NCBI GenBank assembly: GCA_021442155.1
Contig: CM038222.1
Location: 18,796,923 to 18,860,922 of the forward strand
DNA: 64,000 nt
Reading direction: 5' to 3'
Origin: Cymbidium sinense
Taxonomy: Eukaryota > Streptophyta > Magnoliopsida > Asparagales > Orchidaceae
Shown here one piece after another: positions 24,414 to 36,407 of this stretch. A model generated the notes under the pieces. That model did no database searches and was not told where the DNA came from. It saw only the letters and a program-made list of their open reading frames with translations. The first letter of the stretch is position 1. The number at the start of each line of letters is the position of its first letter. The position numbers were made by a program, and so were the translations under genes.

Positions 24414-26348
24414 CCCAAAACTAAAACCTGAACCCTAAACCTAAAACCTAAACCTTAAAACATAAACCCGAAACCCTAATCCCTAAAACCATAAACCTAT
24501 AAACCCTAAACCCTAAACTTAAACCTAAATCCTAAACCCTAAAAAGCTAAGACCAAAATCTAAACTAAACAGAACCTAAAAATAAAATAAATAAATAACC
24601 CTAAACCAAAATAAAATAAAATAAAAAATAAAATAAAAACATAAACTTAAACCAATAAAGAAAATAAAATAAAAAGTAAAAAACTAAACTAAAATAAAAT
24701 AAATAAAAACCAAAGCTAAAGTAAAAAATAAAAAACCTAAATAAAATAAAAACTAAACCTAAAATAAAAAAAATAAACAAAAAAAAATAAAAACTAAATA
24801 AAAACCTAAACCTAAAAAATAAACCTAAAAATAAAACGTAAATCCTAAACTAAAAAAAGAAACCTAAACCTAAATTAAAAATAAAATAAACCTAAACCAA
24901 AATTATAATAAACATAAATAAAATAAATAAAACCTTAAATAAACTAAACCTAAATCTAAACCTAAAATAAATAAAATAAAATAAACTAGAAATAAACCTA
25001 AACCTAAATTAAAAATAAAACCTAAAAATTAACCTAAAACAAAAAATTTAAACCTTATACCTAAAAAAATAATATAAAAACCTAAACCTAAACCTAAAAA
25101 TAAAAAAATATAACCTAAGCCTAAAAAATAAAATAAAAATAATACTATACTAAAAAGTAAACCTAAACTTAAACCTAAAAATAAAAAATAAACTAAAATC
25201 AAAAACCTAAACTAAAGTAAATATAACTAAAATAAATAAACTAAACTAAAAAAAAACAAAAACAAACCGAAATAAAAATAAAATAAAATATAAAATAAAT
25301 TAAAATAAATTAAATTAAACTAAATAAACCTAAACCTACTAGTTTACTTAATTAAAAAATAAAATAAAATAAAATTAAAATTTAAAATAAAAAAATTCAT
25401 ATCCTTAAACCCTAAACCCTAAAACCCTAAACCTTAAACCATAAACCCTAAATATAAAAATATAATAAAATAAAGAAAAACTAAATTAAAATAAAATAAA
25501 TAAAAACCTAAAAAAATTAAAAAAAAAACCTACAAATAAAAAACCTAAATAAAATAAAAACTATATTTAAAATAAAAATAAAATAAGTCTAAAAAAATAA
25601 AATAAGATAAAAACAAAATAAAAACTTAAACCTAAAAGAAACCAAAATATTGAACCTGAAAATAAATAAAAAGTAAAACTTAAACCCTAAATAAAAAATA
25701 AAACCTAAACACAAAATAAACAAAGTAAAATAAACCTAAATCTAAACTAAAATAAATTAAACTAAAATAAATAAACCTTAACCTAAAATAACTAAACCTA
25801 AACCCTAAACTAAAAAATAAAATAAACTAAAATAAACTTAAAGCTAAACTAAGAAATAAACCTAAAAAATAAACCTAAAATAAAACCTAAACCTAAACCT
25901 AAAAAAATAAACTAAAATTAACATAAACCTAAAACAATCTAAACAAAAAAAATAAATAAAAAATAAACTAAAACATAAACCTAAACCTAAACTAAAACTA
26001 AACTAAAAAACCTAAACTAAAATAAATAAACCTAAAATAAATAAACTAAATTAAATAAAATAAAATAAACCAAAATAAAATAAAAATAAAATAACTAAAT
26101 TAAATTTAAATAAATAAATATACTAAACAAACCCTAAACCCACTAATTTAATTTTAAAAAACCCCTAAACCTAAAACTAAAACTAAACTAAAATTTAAAC
26201 CTAAATTAAATCTAAACCTATTAAACTAAACCTAAACTTAAACTAACTCTAAACCCTAAAAAAACCAAACTATAAATTCTAAATCTAAACCCAACTAAGC
26301 TAAAACTAAATAAAACTAAAACTAAACCTAAACCTAAACCTAAACTAA
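24414..26348. repeat. Telomere-like higher-order array, block 3 (boxes at 25,329 and 26,131)
   Basis: Two terminal boxes 802 bases apart. The AAAACCTAAAT landmark lies at 24,732 (597 bases before the first box) and again at 25,540 (591 bases before the second). A second, shorter landmark (AAACCTAAACTAAAATAAAT) lies about 125 bases before each box. The purer CCCTAAA block after the first box is short (25,400-25,450). Confidence 0.88.
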
Positions 26349-27930
26349 AACTTTATTCTTTACTTTTTGTTTTATTTCTAATCTCTTGCTTGGTTGCTTT
26401 TGGGTGGTTTTATTTTTTTTTTGGCTGGTTGAGATATCTTCTACCTTATTACTTTTGTTGGATGAGATTCTACTTTAACTTTATTCTATTTTCTACACCG
26501 ATTGGTTTATTAGCTCTCCGCTTGAACTCAAATTACTTTTTTCCTGGTTTTAATGGTTTGATAGGTGGCCTTCTTAATGAGAACTATTATTGGTTGTTCC
26601 ATTTTTAGGCCTGCTTTTGTAGAATTTCCTAACTACTTTTTTGGGGGGGTTGCCTCCAAGTTTCTTTTAATTTATTGTTGGATCCTTCTTTTGCCTTGGT
26701 TTTGTGTTTACTTATTCTCTTGGGATTAACCTCTGTTGGGTGCGTTGTTTGCATCACATTTTATGTTGTTATTAAGCTTCTTGTTGGGTTAGTCTTAGTA
26801 GAAACCAATAAAGCATCATTAAACAATAGCCATTTTCCTAGCTAGCTACTGCTATGGCCTTTCTATGGTGGTTATGCTTCTTTTGGACCTCATGTTGTGT
26901 GGTGCTTTATTGGTTTTCTGCTTTTCCTTGGTTGCTGGGGATGCTTCTTGTATTGGTTACTTATGATGGGATATTCTCTCGTGATTGCCTTATGGCTATT
27001 CTACTAAACTGGTTTGGTTTGGTTGGAGGACTTTTAGTTGTCCTTGGAATCTTGGTTGGTTTTTTTTCCTTTTTGTTTGTTTTTTCTCTATTAATTGGCA
27101 TGGGTTTGGTGCTTCCTGATGGCTGGTTTTGGTTTCCCCTAGTTTGGAGCTTGGATGGGTATTTGGAAAATTGCTATTGTTGGTGTTCTGATTTTGTTCT
27201 AGCCTCTCTATGGGTTATTGTGATTAGTTTCTTGTGGTTTTTGATTGGTGGTTTGCCTGCTAGCTAGTTTCTAGTCGATTGCTCTTTGTTTAATGGTGCA
27301 GGATCTTAAACTCTATGAACTACTTGCCTTGGATGTTTGCTTGTATCAAGTATGTTGGCTATGATGGCTTTGATGCTACTCACCTCTTCTCTCTAGTTGG
27401 TAGCATTACGTATGATTGTAACCCTTCTTTATGAAGTTTGGATGCTCATATGTATTCTTTCCCCTTGAGCTGATCCTAACTAATCCTGAACCTACTCTTT
27501 CTCAGCTCTCTCTCCTTTTCCTCTCTTTATCCTTATCCTTTTTAGCTATGAATTTTTCCTTTATAGCATTTTGCATATTTCTTTTACAGGTTGGAACTTT
27601 ACAAACGAAATGGTCATTACTCAATCAACCCAAGTGTTGTTGTTGTCGATCTTGCTTATCTTTCTTTCTCAAATGAATCATGAACTGCTTCTGACTCATC
27701 CTTTTAATATTTCCAAGATTTTTTTTAGTATTACTTTGTATCTTTTTCTCTTATGCTTTTTAGCTGTTGTATTTGCTCTTTTGCTTTCTTTACTTTTCCT
27801 AATGTACTTAGATAGGGGTTTAGATCTTAAGGTTTCTTATTTCTTTCAGAGCAATAAAATTTTAGAGCTTTAGCCCTTCTAAGGACATTGTACCTTTCCC
27901 TTTTATGATAATAAATTCTAACTTTCCTGA
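26349..27930 (+). mobile_element. T/G-rich LINE 3' tail, copy 1 (5'-truncated)
   Basis: About 1.6 kb of T- and G-rich DNA stands out sharply from the G-poor array. Its last 600 bases align with the 3'UTR of LINE B: TTGGCTATGATGGCT, TTAGTTGGTAGC, GTAACCCTTC, a GAACCT/GAGCCT segment, pyrimidine-rich TCTCTCTC and TTTACAGGTT occur in the same order. It ends with AATAAATTCTAAC and a short A-rich tail before the array resumes. The upstream part (TTGGTTGCTTTTGGGTGG and similar) has no counterpart in LINE B and may be a longer 3'UTR of another subfamily. The hydrophobic open frames in it (for example 26,854-27,267) reflect base composition. Confidence 0.7.
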
Positions 27931-29962
27931 AAAAATAAATCCTAAATCATAAACAACCCTAAACCATAAAACCTAAACCCTAAATCCTAATCCCTAAACC
28001 CTAAACCCTAAACCCTAAACCCCAAACCCTAAACTCAAAACCCTAAACTAATAAAACCCAAAACCCTAAACCCTAAACCCTAAATAGCTAAAAGCCTAAA
28101 CCTAAACTAAATAAAACCCAAAATTAAAATAAATAAAAAAACCTAAACCAAAATAAAATAAGAAAATAAAATAAAACTAAAACCTAAACCTAAACCTAAA
28201 CCTAAAAAAATAATAAGAAATGAAATAAAATAAAATAAATAAGAACCTAAACAAAACTAAAAATTAAAAAACATTACTAAAATAAAAATTAAATCTAAAA
28301 TAAAAATAAACTAAACTTAAACTAAAATTAAATAAAAACTAAATAAAAACTGAACCTAGAAATAAACACAAAATCTAAAAATAATAATTAAAACCTAAAC
28401 CCTAAAAAAAATGTAACCCTAAGCCTTAAACCCTAAAACTAACCCTAAACCCTAAACCCTAAACCCTAAACCCTAAAACCTTAAACCCTAAACCCTAAAC
28501 CCTAAACCCTAAATCCTAAACTATAAACTCTCTTAAAATAAAACCGTAATCACAAAACCCTAAACCCTAAACATTAAACTAAAACCTAAACCCTAAACCT
28601 AAAACCTAAACCCTAAACCCCAAACCCTAAACCCTAAACACTAGACCCTAAAACCTAAACCCTAAAACCTTAAACCATAAACCCTAAACCCTAAACCCTG
28701 AAACCTAAGCCTAAATAATAAAATAAAATAAAAGCCTAAACTAAAACTTAAACCTAAACGTAAAAATAAAATAAAATAAAAAATAAAAAACTAAACAAAA
28801 ATAAAATAAATAAAAACTTAAACTAAACTAAGAAAATAAAAGAAACCTATAAATAAAAACCTAAATAAAATAAAAACTAAACTTAAAATAAAAATAAATA
28901 AACTTAAGATAAAATAAAATAAAAACTAAATAAAAATTTTAACCTAAAAAATAAACCTAAAAATAAAGCCTAAAAATAAATAAAAAATAACACCTAAACC
29001 CTAAACAAAAAAAAAAAAACCAAATCCTAAAATAAAACTAAAATAAAAAAAATAAAATAAACCTAAAGCTAAGCTAAAACAATCTAAAATAAAATAAATA
29101 AAACCTAAACCTAAAAGCTAAACCAAAAATAGACTAAACCTAAACCTAAACTTAAACTAAATAAAATAAAATAAAACAAACACTAAAATAAATAAACCTA
29201 AAATAAATAAACTAAACTAAATAAATATAAAAATATAAAAATAAAATAAACTAAAATAAATAAAAAATAAAGTTTATAAACCTAAACCTATATGTTTACT
29301 TAATAAAAAAACACTATACCCTAAACCCTAAACTCTAAAAATCTTAAACCCTAAATCCTAAACCCTAAACCCTAAACAAACTAAACCTAAACTTAAACTC
29401 AAACCTAAAACTAAACTTAAACCTAAACTTAAACTAAACCTTAAATCCTAAACTAAACTAAACCAAACTTAAACCTTAAACCTAAAACCCTAAACTAAAC
29501 CTAAACTTTAAATCATAAACCTAAACTTAAACTATAAACTTAAACCTAAACCTAAACTTAAATAAATTCTAACTTAAACTCCTAAACCTAAAACTAAACT
29601 CCTAAACTTATACCTAAAACCTAAACCTAAACCTTAAACTAAAACCTAAACCTTAAACTCCTAAACTTATACTAAACCTAAACCTTAAACCTAAAACTCT
29701 AAACCTAAACTATAAACCCTAAAAAACTTAACCCTAAACCCTAAACCTATAAATCCTAAATCCCCAATCCCTAAACCCTAACCCTAATTCCCAAATGTTA
29801 AACCTAAACCTAAAGTATCTAAATAACTTTAAAAATAAACCTAGTTAACCTAAGCCTAAACCCTAAACCCCAAACCCTAAACCTAAACCTAAAGTAACTA
29901 AATAAATTAAAAAATAACCCCAAACATTATAAGTTAATAAACCTAAAGCTATACCTATAACC
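27931..29962. repeat. Telomere-like higher-order array, block 4 (box at 29,281; purest CCCTAAA run at 28,440-28,517)
   Basis: This block has long nearly perfect CCCTAAA runs at 27,985-28,085 and 28,440-28,517, then the usual decay to CTAAATAAA words and one terminal box at 29,281. A stretch after the box (29,385-29,720) is rich in CTAAACTTAAACC variants. The right end again carries the AAAGTAACTAAATAAATT flank before the glycine-rich fragment. Confidence 0.9.
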
Positions 29963-30434
29963 TACGAATGGGCAGAACCTTGACGACAGGAACATCACCG
30001 TCAACTTGGCTCAGTCTAGATATGGCGGTGGAGGTGAAGCCCGAGGAGGTGATTTTTGTAGTGGTGGTGGGGAATCTAGAGGTGGTGGTCGGATTTGTGG
30101 TGGTTATGGAGGTGGGAAGAGTGACGGAGGTTATAGCCACTATGGTGGCGAAGGGAGAGATCAGGGATATGATGGTGAATCTCGTAACTAGAGTGGCTGG
30201 GGTGGTTCTAATAGGAACTGGATAAAGTGAAGAACAGCTAATCTGATCTATTGCTTATGAAATTATGTCTTTATATTAGAGACGATTCTAGTTATCTAGG
30301 TTTTTTTATTTACTCTATATGGGCTAATTTTCTATCTTTATTGTCGCTTGTGTCTTAGAAAACTTGGTGGGTTACTTTGTTGATGAAATCAAAAAGAAGA
30401 AATGTTTAATTTGAATTTGTTCTCTATTAGAAAA
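29963..30434 (+). pseudogene. Glycine-rich RNA-binding protein 3' fragment, copy 3
   Basis: The frame at 30,006-30,188 reads AQSRYGGGGEARGG, then SGGGESRGGGR and GRDQGYDG, and stops at a TAG (30,189-30,191). The ancestral stop, as in copy 1, corresponds to the TGA near 30,228. In the adjacent frame the same bases give a Val-rich 85-residue shadow. The 3'UTR-like tail (GATGAAATCAAAAAGAAGAA then TTCTCTATTAG) matches the other copies and ends near 30,434. It carries neither the copy 1/2 nor the copy 4/5 diagnostic variant, so it appears to be a third lineage. Confidence 0.83.
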
Positions 30435-32317
30435 CACCAAATACCATAAACCATAAACTAAAACCTGAACCCTAAACCTAAAATGAAATTCCAAACCCTA
30501 ATCCCTAAACCCTAAACTCTAAAATCATAAACCCTAAACCTTAAACCCTAAAACTGAAACCTTAAACCCTAAACCATAAACCCTAAACCCCCAACCCTAA
30601 TCCGTAAACCTAAAACCCTTAACTAATCCTAAACCATAAATCTTAAACCCTAAAAAGCTAAAAACTTAAACTTAAACTAAATAAAACTTAAAAATAAAAT
30701 AAATAAAAAACCTAAACTTAAATAAAATAAAATAATAAAATGAAATAAAATCTTAAACTAAAACCTAAACCTAAACCTAAACCTAAAAAGAAAAAAAAAA
30801 CTAAATTAAAATAAAATATATAAAACTAAACCTAAAAAAACCTAAACCAAAATATAAACCTAAAAAATAACTAAAATGTAAAACCTAAACTAAAATAAAT
30901 AAACCTAAAATAAATTAAATAAAAATACAAATAAACCTAAATAAAAAATAAACTAAAATAAATAAATAATAAACTAAATAAACTAAATAAACATAAACCT
31001 ACAACTTTACCTAGTATTAAAAAAATAAAAAAATAAAAAAATACAAAAATCAAAACCCCAAACCATAAAGCTTAAAACTAACCCTAAACCCTAAACCCTA
31101 AACCCTAAAACCGTGAACACTAAACTTTAAACCCTAAACCCTGAATCCTCTAACCTATAACTCTAAACCCTAAACCATAAACCCAAATCCTAAATCCAAA
31201 ACCCTAAACCCTAAACCTTAAAAACCTTGAAACCTAAATCAAAACTAAATAAAACCAAAAAATAAAATAAATAAATAAACCAAAACCTAAATAAAATAAA
31301 AACCTAACTAAAACCTAAAACTAAACCTAAACCTAAACCTAAACCTAAAGCTAAATCTAAAAAAATTACAAAAAATATAAAAACTAAATTAAAATATAAT
31401 AAATTAAAACTTAAATTAAACTTAAAAATTAAATAAACCTAAAACTAAAAAACCTAAATAAAATAAAAACTAAACGTAAAATAAAAATAAAATATACCTA
31501 ATATAAAATAAAATCAAAACTAAATAAATCTATCAATCTATAAAATAAACCTAAAAATAAATAAATAAATAAAACTTAAACCCTAAACTAAAAAAAAACT
31601 AAACCTAAAATAAACAAAATAAAATAAACCTAAACCTAAACTAAAAAATAAATAAACTAAAATAAATAAAACTTTAACCTAAACCTAAAATAAACTAAAC
31701 TTAAACATTAAACTAAATAAAATAAAGCTAAACTAAAATAAATCTAAACTTTAAAATTCAACAAAAAAAAACCTAAAATAAAAACCTAAAACTTAAACCT
31801 AAAAAAATAAAATAAAAACCTAAACATAAACCTAAAAATAAAAAAATAAAATAAACCTTAAAATAAAATAAAAAAATAAAAATAAGCTAATTATACCTAA
31901 ACCTAAACCTAAAAAATAAACTAAAAAAACCTAAACTAAAATAAATAAACTAAACTAAATAAAAATAAAAAATAAAATAAACTAAAATAAATATAAAATA
32001 AATTAAATAAACCTAAACCTAGTAGTTTACATAATTTAAAAAAAATAAATAAACCTAAAATAAACCCTAAGCCCTAAAAACCTAAACCCTAAACCCTAAA
32101 TCCTAAACCCTAAACCCTAAACTAACATAAACCCTAAACCTTAAACCCTAAACTGACCTTAAATCTTAAACTCTAAACCCCCCTACAACCCTAAACCCTA
32201 AACCCTTAACCGTAAACCTTAAACCCTAAACCCTAAACCTTCAAAACCCTAAACCCTAAATCCTAAACCCTAAATCCTAGACCATATACCCTAACCGTAA
32301 ACCCTAAACCTTAAACT
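30435..32317. repeat. Telomere-like higher-order array, block 5 (boxes at 30,991 and 32,012)
   Basis: Two terminal boxes about 1,020 bases apart. The landmark at 31,449 lies 563 bases before the second box. Purer CCCTAAA follows both boxes (31,080-31,220 and 32,060-32,310). Confidence 0.88.
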
Positions 32318-33790
32318 TATTTTCACTTTTTGGCCTAAGCTGGGATATGTTTTTGACCTCTTGCTTTTGGGTTGGCCTGGTGGTTGCTACCTAGTGGTTG
32401 CTATCTTTTCATCCTTGGTTGGCTTGGTTTTTTATTATCCAGGTGGTTGCAATCTTCTCTACCTTATTACTCTAGTTGCTAATGGATGAGATGGTTTCTG
32501 CCCTAGCTTTATTAAGTTTTTTGCACTACATAGTTTGTTGTCTTTCCTATTGAACTCGAATTATTTTTCCTAGTTTTTCATGGTTGGATGGGTGGCCTTC
32601 ATAGTGAGAACTACTATGGTTGTTGCCTTTCTAGGCCTTTATTTTGAGAATTTTCTGGTTGCTTTTTTGGGGTTACCTCTGAGTTCCTTGTTATTTATTG
32701 TTGGATCCATCTTTTGCCTTGGTTTTGTGTTTAAATATTCTCTTGGGATTAGCCTCTACTGGGTGTGCTATTTGCAGCACATTTTATGTTGTTATTATGC
32801 TTTCTGTCAGCTTAGTCTTTATTACTGGGGAAGTTTAGTTTTTCAGCTGGTCCTGGCTTACTGCTGCTGTTGCCTTTCTATGGTAGTTGTGCTTCTTTTG
32901 GACCTCTGTTGTGTGGTGCTTTGATGGTTTTCTACTTTTCCTTAGCTGGTGGGGATGTTTCCTTTATTGGTTACTTATGATGGGCTATTCTCAGTGGTTG
33001 CCTTATGATTTTTTTACTTAGCTTGTTTGGTTGGAGGACTTTTAGTAGTCTTTGGAATCTTGGTTGGTTGATTTTTTTCTGTGTTGGTCTTTTCCTTCTT
33101 CTTAGACAATTTGTTGGAGCCTTTTGTTGTGCTAGTTGAACCATTATTGATCCTTTTGGATTGGACTTTTTGGTTTCTGGTGGTTGGTGGCTGCTTTTGG
33201 CCCCCTTTTGTATGGCCATTTTATCTTCTAGTGATTTACATTAGCTATAGCTTATGTTTCCATCATTTGATGTTATCATTTCTGAGATGTTTAATCATTT
33301 GTGGTTGCTCACCCTGGTTTGGCTTGGTGACTGCTACTTTTGGACCTTTGGCTTGAGGGCTCTTATCTTGGTTTTTTTGGCTATTTCTCTATTAATTAGC
33401 ATGGGTCTGGTGCTTGTTGATGGCTGGTTCTACTTTTCTCTAGTTTGGAGCTTGGATGGGTATTTGGATAATGGCTATTATTGGTGTTCTGACTTTGTTC
33501 TAGCCTCTCTCTCTCTAAGTTATTGTGATTAGTCTGTTGTAGTTTTTGTTTATTGGTTTGCGCTAGTTCTTTGGTGGTTGAACTTTGTTTAATGGTGCAG
33601 GATCTGGAACTCTACAGACTACTTAGCTAGGATGGTTTCTTGTATCAGGTATGCTGACTATGATGGCTTTGATGTTACTCACCTCTTCTCTCTGGTTGGC
33701 AGCATTACATATGATTGTAACCCTTCTTTATGAAGTTTGGATGCTAATATGTATTACTACCTCTTGAGATGGTCCTAATTGAGCCTGAGC
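32318..33790 (+). mobile_element. T/G-rich LINE 3' tail, copy 2, 5' part (interrupted by a solo LTR)
   Basis: It is homologous to the tail at 26,349-27,930 along nearly its whole length. Shared stretches include GGTTGGATGGGTGGCC-like, TTGCCTTGGTTTTGTGTTTA, TTGGAGCTTGGATGGGTATTTGGA, AATGGTGCAGGATCT and GTAACCCTTCTTTATGAAG. It breaks at 33,790 in the GAGCCTGAGC segment and resumes at 36,324. It is 5'-truncated like copy 1 and has no protein domain. The hydrophobic frames (32,580-32,924, 33,081-33,532) are compositional. Confidence 0.72.
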
Positions 33791-36323
33791 TGTGAGTCAC
33801 TATAGCTCCTAAGAGGGAGGGGTGGGTTGAATTGGGCGATAATAAAAATTTTAAAAGTTAAATCTTAAATTTTATGTTTTAGTAGTAAATTAATTTTTGA
33901 TTTTATAAAGACAAAATACAATTCTTAATGCAGAAAAAAAAAAAAAAAGTACAGTAATGTAAAGAGAGACAATAGGCACACAATTTTTATGTGGTTCGGC
34001 CAAACCCCAAAATTGGCCTACATCCATGCCTAACCACCCCTAGCTAGGAATCCACTAAATGAAAAATAGCTTACAAATAGTACTCTCCTATAACGAGGCG
34101 AGTACAACCCCTACAATAATATGTACTCTCTTACAAAGGGGCAAGTATAACCCCAATATAATTTTTACAACGTGAAAAGAGAAATACAATATAATAAATT
34201 TTGATAAAATATATCTCTCACAAATATACCAAGCTATACAATTCAAAAAGTGATCTCACAACTTATAAATGACCACTTTACAACTTACTAATTTGGCAAG
34301 ATTGAATGTTCACTTAATTTTGATAAAAAATATTTAATAAATATCTTAAAGTGATCTTACTAATATGTTTATATTATTTCAATTTGTAGATTAATATAAA
34401 AATGATTTCAAAATAAATTCACAATAGTCTATTGCACAATAAATTAAATTTCAGCAATGAATAATTTTAAGTTTAAGAGAAACTATAACTAGTATGTATA
34501 TAATAGTGTAAGAAAGATTAACTTTCTACTAAACTTCCTTTTTCTTCATTATTAAATAATTAAAACAACATGCTTTACTAAATTTCAGCAAGATAAAATT
34601 TTTAAAATAAAGGATATTAGTTGAAATAAAATGATAAGTGATAAATTAAATATTTATTTTTTATAAATTTTTATTTTGATAAAGAAACTTGATTTATAAT
34701 AGATCTAGCATATACTCTAAATTCCAGCAATAATTTATTTTATTTTAACCAAAATGTATCTTTTAATTAATTCAAATAATTACAAAATACTTAAATAAAA
34801 ATAGTATATGATTTATTTAAGTAAACAAGTAAGATTTTAATTAAAAAGAGAGATCTAGCAAATATGAAAATGATTTCAGCACAATAAATTAATTTGAAAT
34901 GCTTAAAATATACATCTAAAATAGATCTAAGAATAAATTATCTTTCAAATAAGACTAATGAAGAAATATTTCAAGAAACAAAAAGAAATTTATAGGAAGA
35001 TAAAAATTTCAACAAGTTGAAATAAATCCTACAAACTATCACAGAGTTTTCACAAAAAAATTATTGAAGAAACTTTGATGTGAAAAACTTAGGCGTGATG
35101 TCCAAAGACCAATCCACCAAAAAGTATAAATTGGAAAGAATAAATAGATGGTGAAAATAGTATGAACAACTAAAAAGGGATTAAGATCAAGAAAACAAAC
35201 TCAAGTAATTTGAGAAAGCTTGCTTAGTTGAAGATGTTGAAACTTCCAAACCAAGGATTTGATCTTACAATATTTGGAGAACACTTGGAAGGAAAATCTA
35301 GGAAATTTCTCTTAGATTTGCTGGAGGGATTTTGAATTTGAATGAGGAATACTTTCATGAAGAAAATGAGGGTTATCTATAAGAAAGAAGATCATTTTGA
35401 ATTATTTCAAAAAATATATAATTATAACATCATTTTATCATATAATAATTTAATATTCAATAAAAATATAATTTATATTAAACAAATATTAAATTTAAAC
35501 AACCAAAATTTGGCTATTCAGATGGGCAAGTAAAAAATAATCAAATATGGCTGTTAATATATTCAAAGCATGTAGCATGCATTCATTATTAAAATTAGCT
35601 AATGTTTGACAAGTCATATTAAATTCAATTTTAATCAAACGTGGGTGATGTAACCTATCAAATTAAAGGAAAAAAAATCCAATGAATCCGTTGGAGATGA
35701 AATCAGATATAAATTCCTTGATTATAAAATGGCTTTGTATAAAATACAAAATCTAATATATTTTTGTTAATTTTGAGATATGACATTAAAATATTATGAT
35801 ATAATTTATATATAATCATACATATGTTAGTTATCATATAAGCTTAAACTTAAATTAAAGTATTTAATTATGTTAAGTATATAAACTAATTACACTTAAT
35901 AGTCATACTTTATTATTATTTATTATTTTGACAATTAAAATGCTACGTATGAAACATATAATTGAATATTAATTAGATAGAGATTTATATAAATTAACCT
36001 CAATATCCTTTTTTAAAATAACTAAAAATAATATGTTAAGTTGTGAGTAAATTGATTCATGCCAATGAACTCATATGAATTTCTAAGATAGTTATAAATG
36101 CATGTAACCTAAAATATTGTATCTTGAGCTTCACATTATCCATTTTGATCTATCTTTCATTCTTCTATTCTGACAATCTCCTCAAACATATTGTGAGATG
36201 TATTGGATATGTAATTAGCAATTAATATATCCAAAACACATAAAACATACATTAGAACATTGAAGCATTCGTTTGTTATCATCAAAATTGATCAGATTGA
36301 ACATGAGGCTCATTAAGCCAACA
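33791..36323 (+). mobile_element. Solo LTR (or LTR-like element) inserted in the LINE tail, TG...CA ends, 5-base target duplication
   Basis: The insert starts TGTGAGTCAC and ends AAGCCAACA, giving TG/CA ends with a TGT...ACA match. TGAGC flanks it on both sides (33,786-33,790 and 36,324-36,328). Removing it rejoins the LINE tail as GAGCCTGAGC followed by CTTCTCTTTC, the same order as GAGCCTGAGCCTTTCTTTCG in LINE B (near 56,573). It is 2,533 bases of AT-rich DNA with no pol domain and no internal copy of its start, so a solo LTR is the simplest reading. The GAGGGAGGGGTGGGTTGAAT start and TATGTGGTTCGGCCAA near 33,990 resemble long plant LTRs. The small frame at 35,342-35,533 has no known domain. 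The strand is uncertain. Confidence 0.75.
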
Positions 36324-36407
36324 TGAGCCTTCTCTTTCACAGCTCTCTCCTTTTCTTCTCATTATATCTTTCCGTTTTATGGTAATAAAATTCTAACTCA
36401 CCCCGTA
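36324..36407 (+). mobile_element. T/G-rich LINE 3' tail, copy 2, 3' remainder
   Basis: After the solo LTR the LINE tail resumes as CTTCTCTTTCACAGCTCTCTCC and ends TTTTATGGTAATAAAATTCTAACTC followed by A-rich DNA. This matches the end of copy 1 (TTTTATGATAATAAATTCTAAC, ending at 27,930). The AATAAA-like signal just before the A tail supports a polyadenylated retroposon. Confidence 0.75.

Noticed and set aside
26854..27267. Open frame of 137 residues rich in Leu, Trp, Phe and Val, like a membrane protein
   Set aside because: It lies in T/G-rich DNA where almost any frame gives hydrophobic residues. The homologous copy near 32,900-33,530 does not keep the frame, and the context is a LINE 3' tail.
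29955..30140. Thr/Ser-rich minus-strand frame of 61 residues
   Set aside because: It is the antisense shadow of the Gly-rich coding repeat in glycine-rich copy 3.
32580..33532. Several hydrophobic open frames (114, 91 and 92 residues)
   Set aside because: Same composition effect. They overlap each other in different frames and are not conserved in the sister tail at 26,349-27,930.
35342..35533. 63-residue frame inside the solo LTR
   Set aside because: Asn/Ile/Lys-rich translation of AT-rich DNA, no domain, and no conserved partner to test it.
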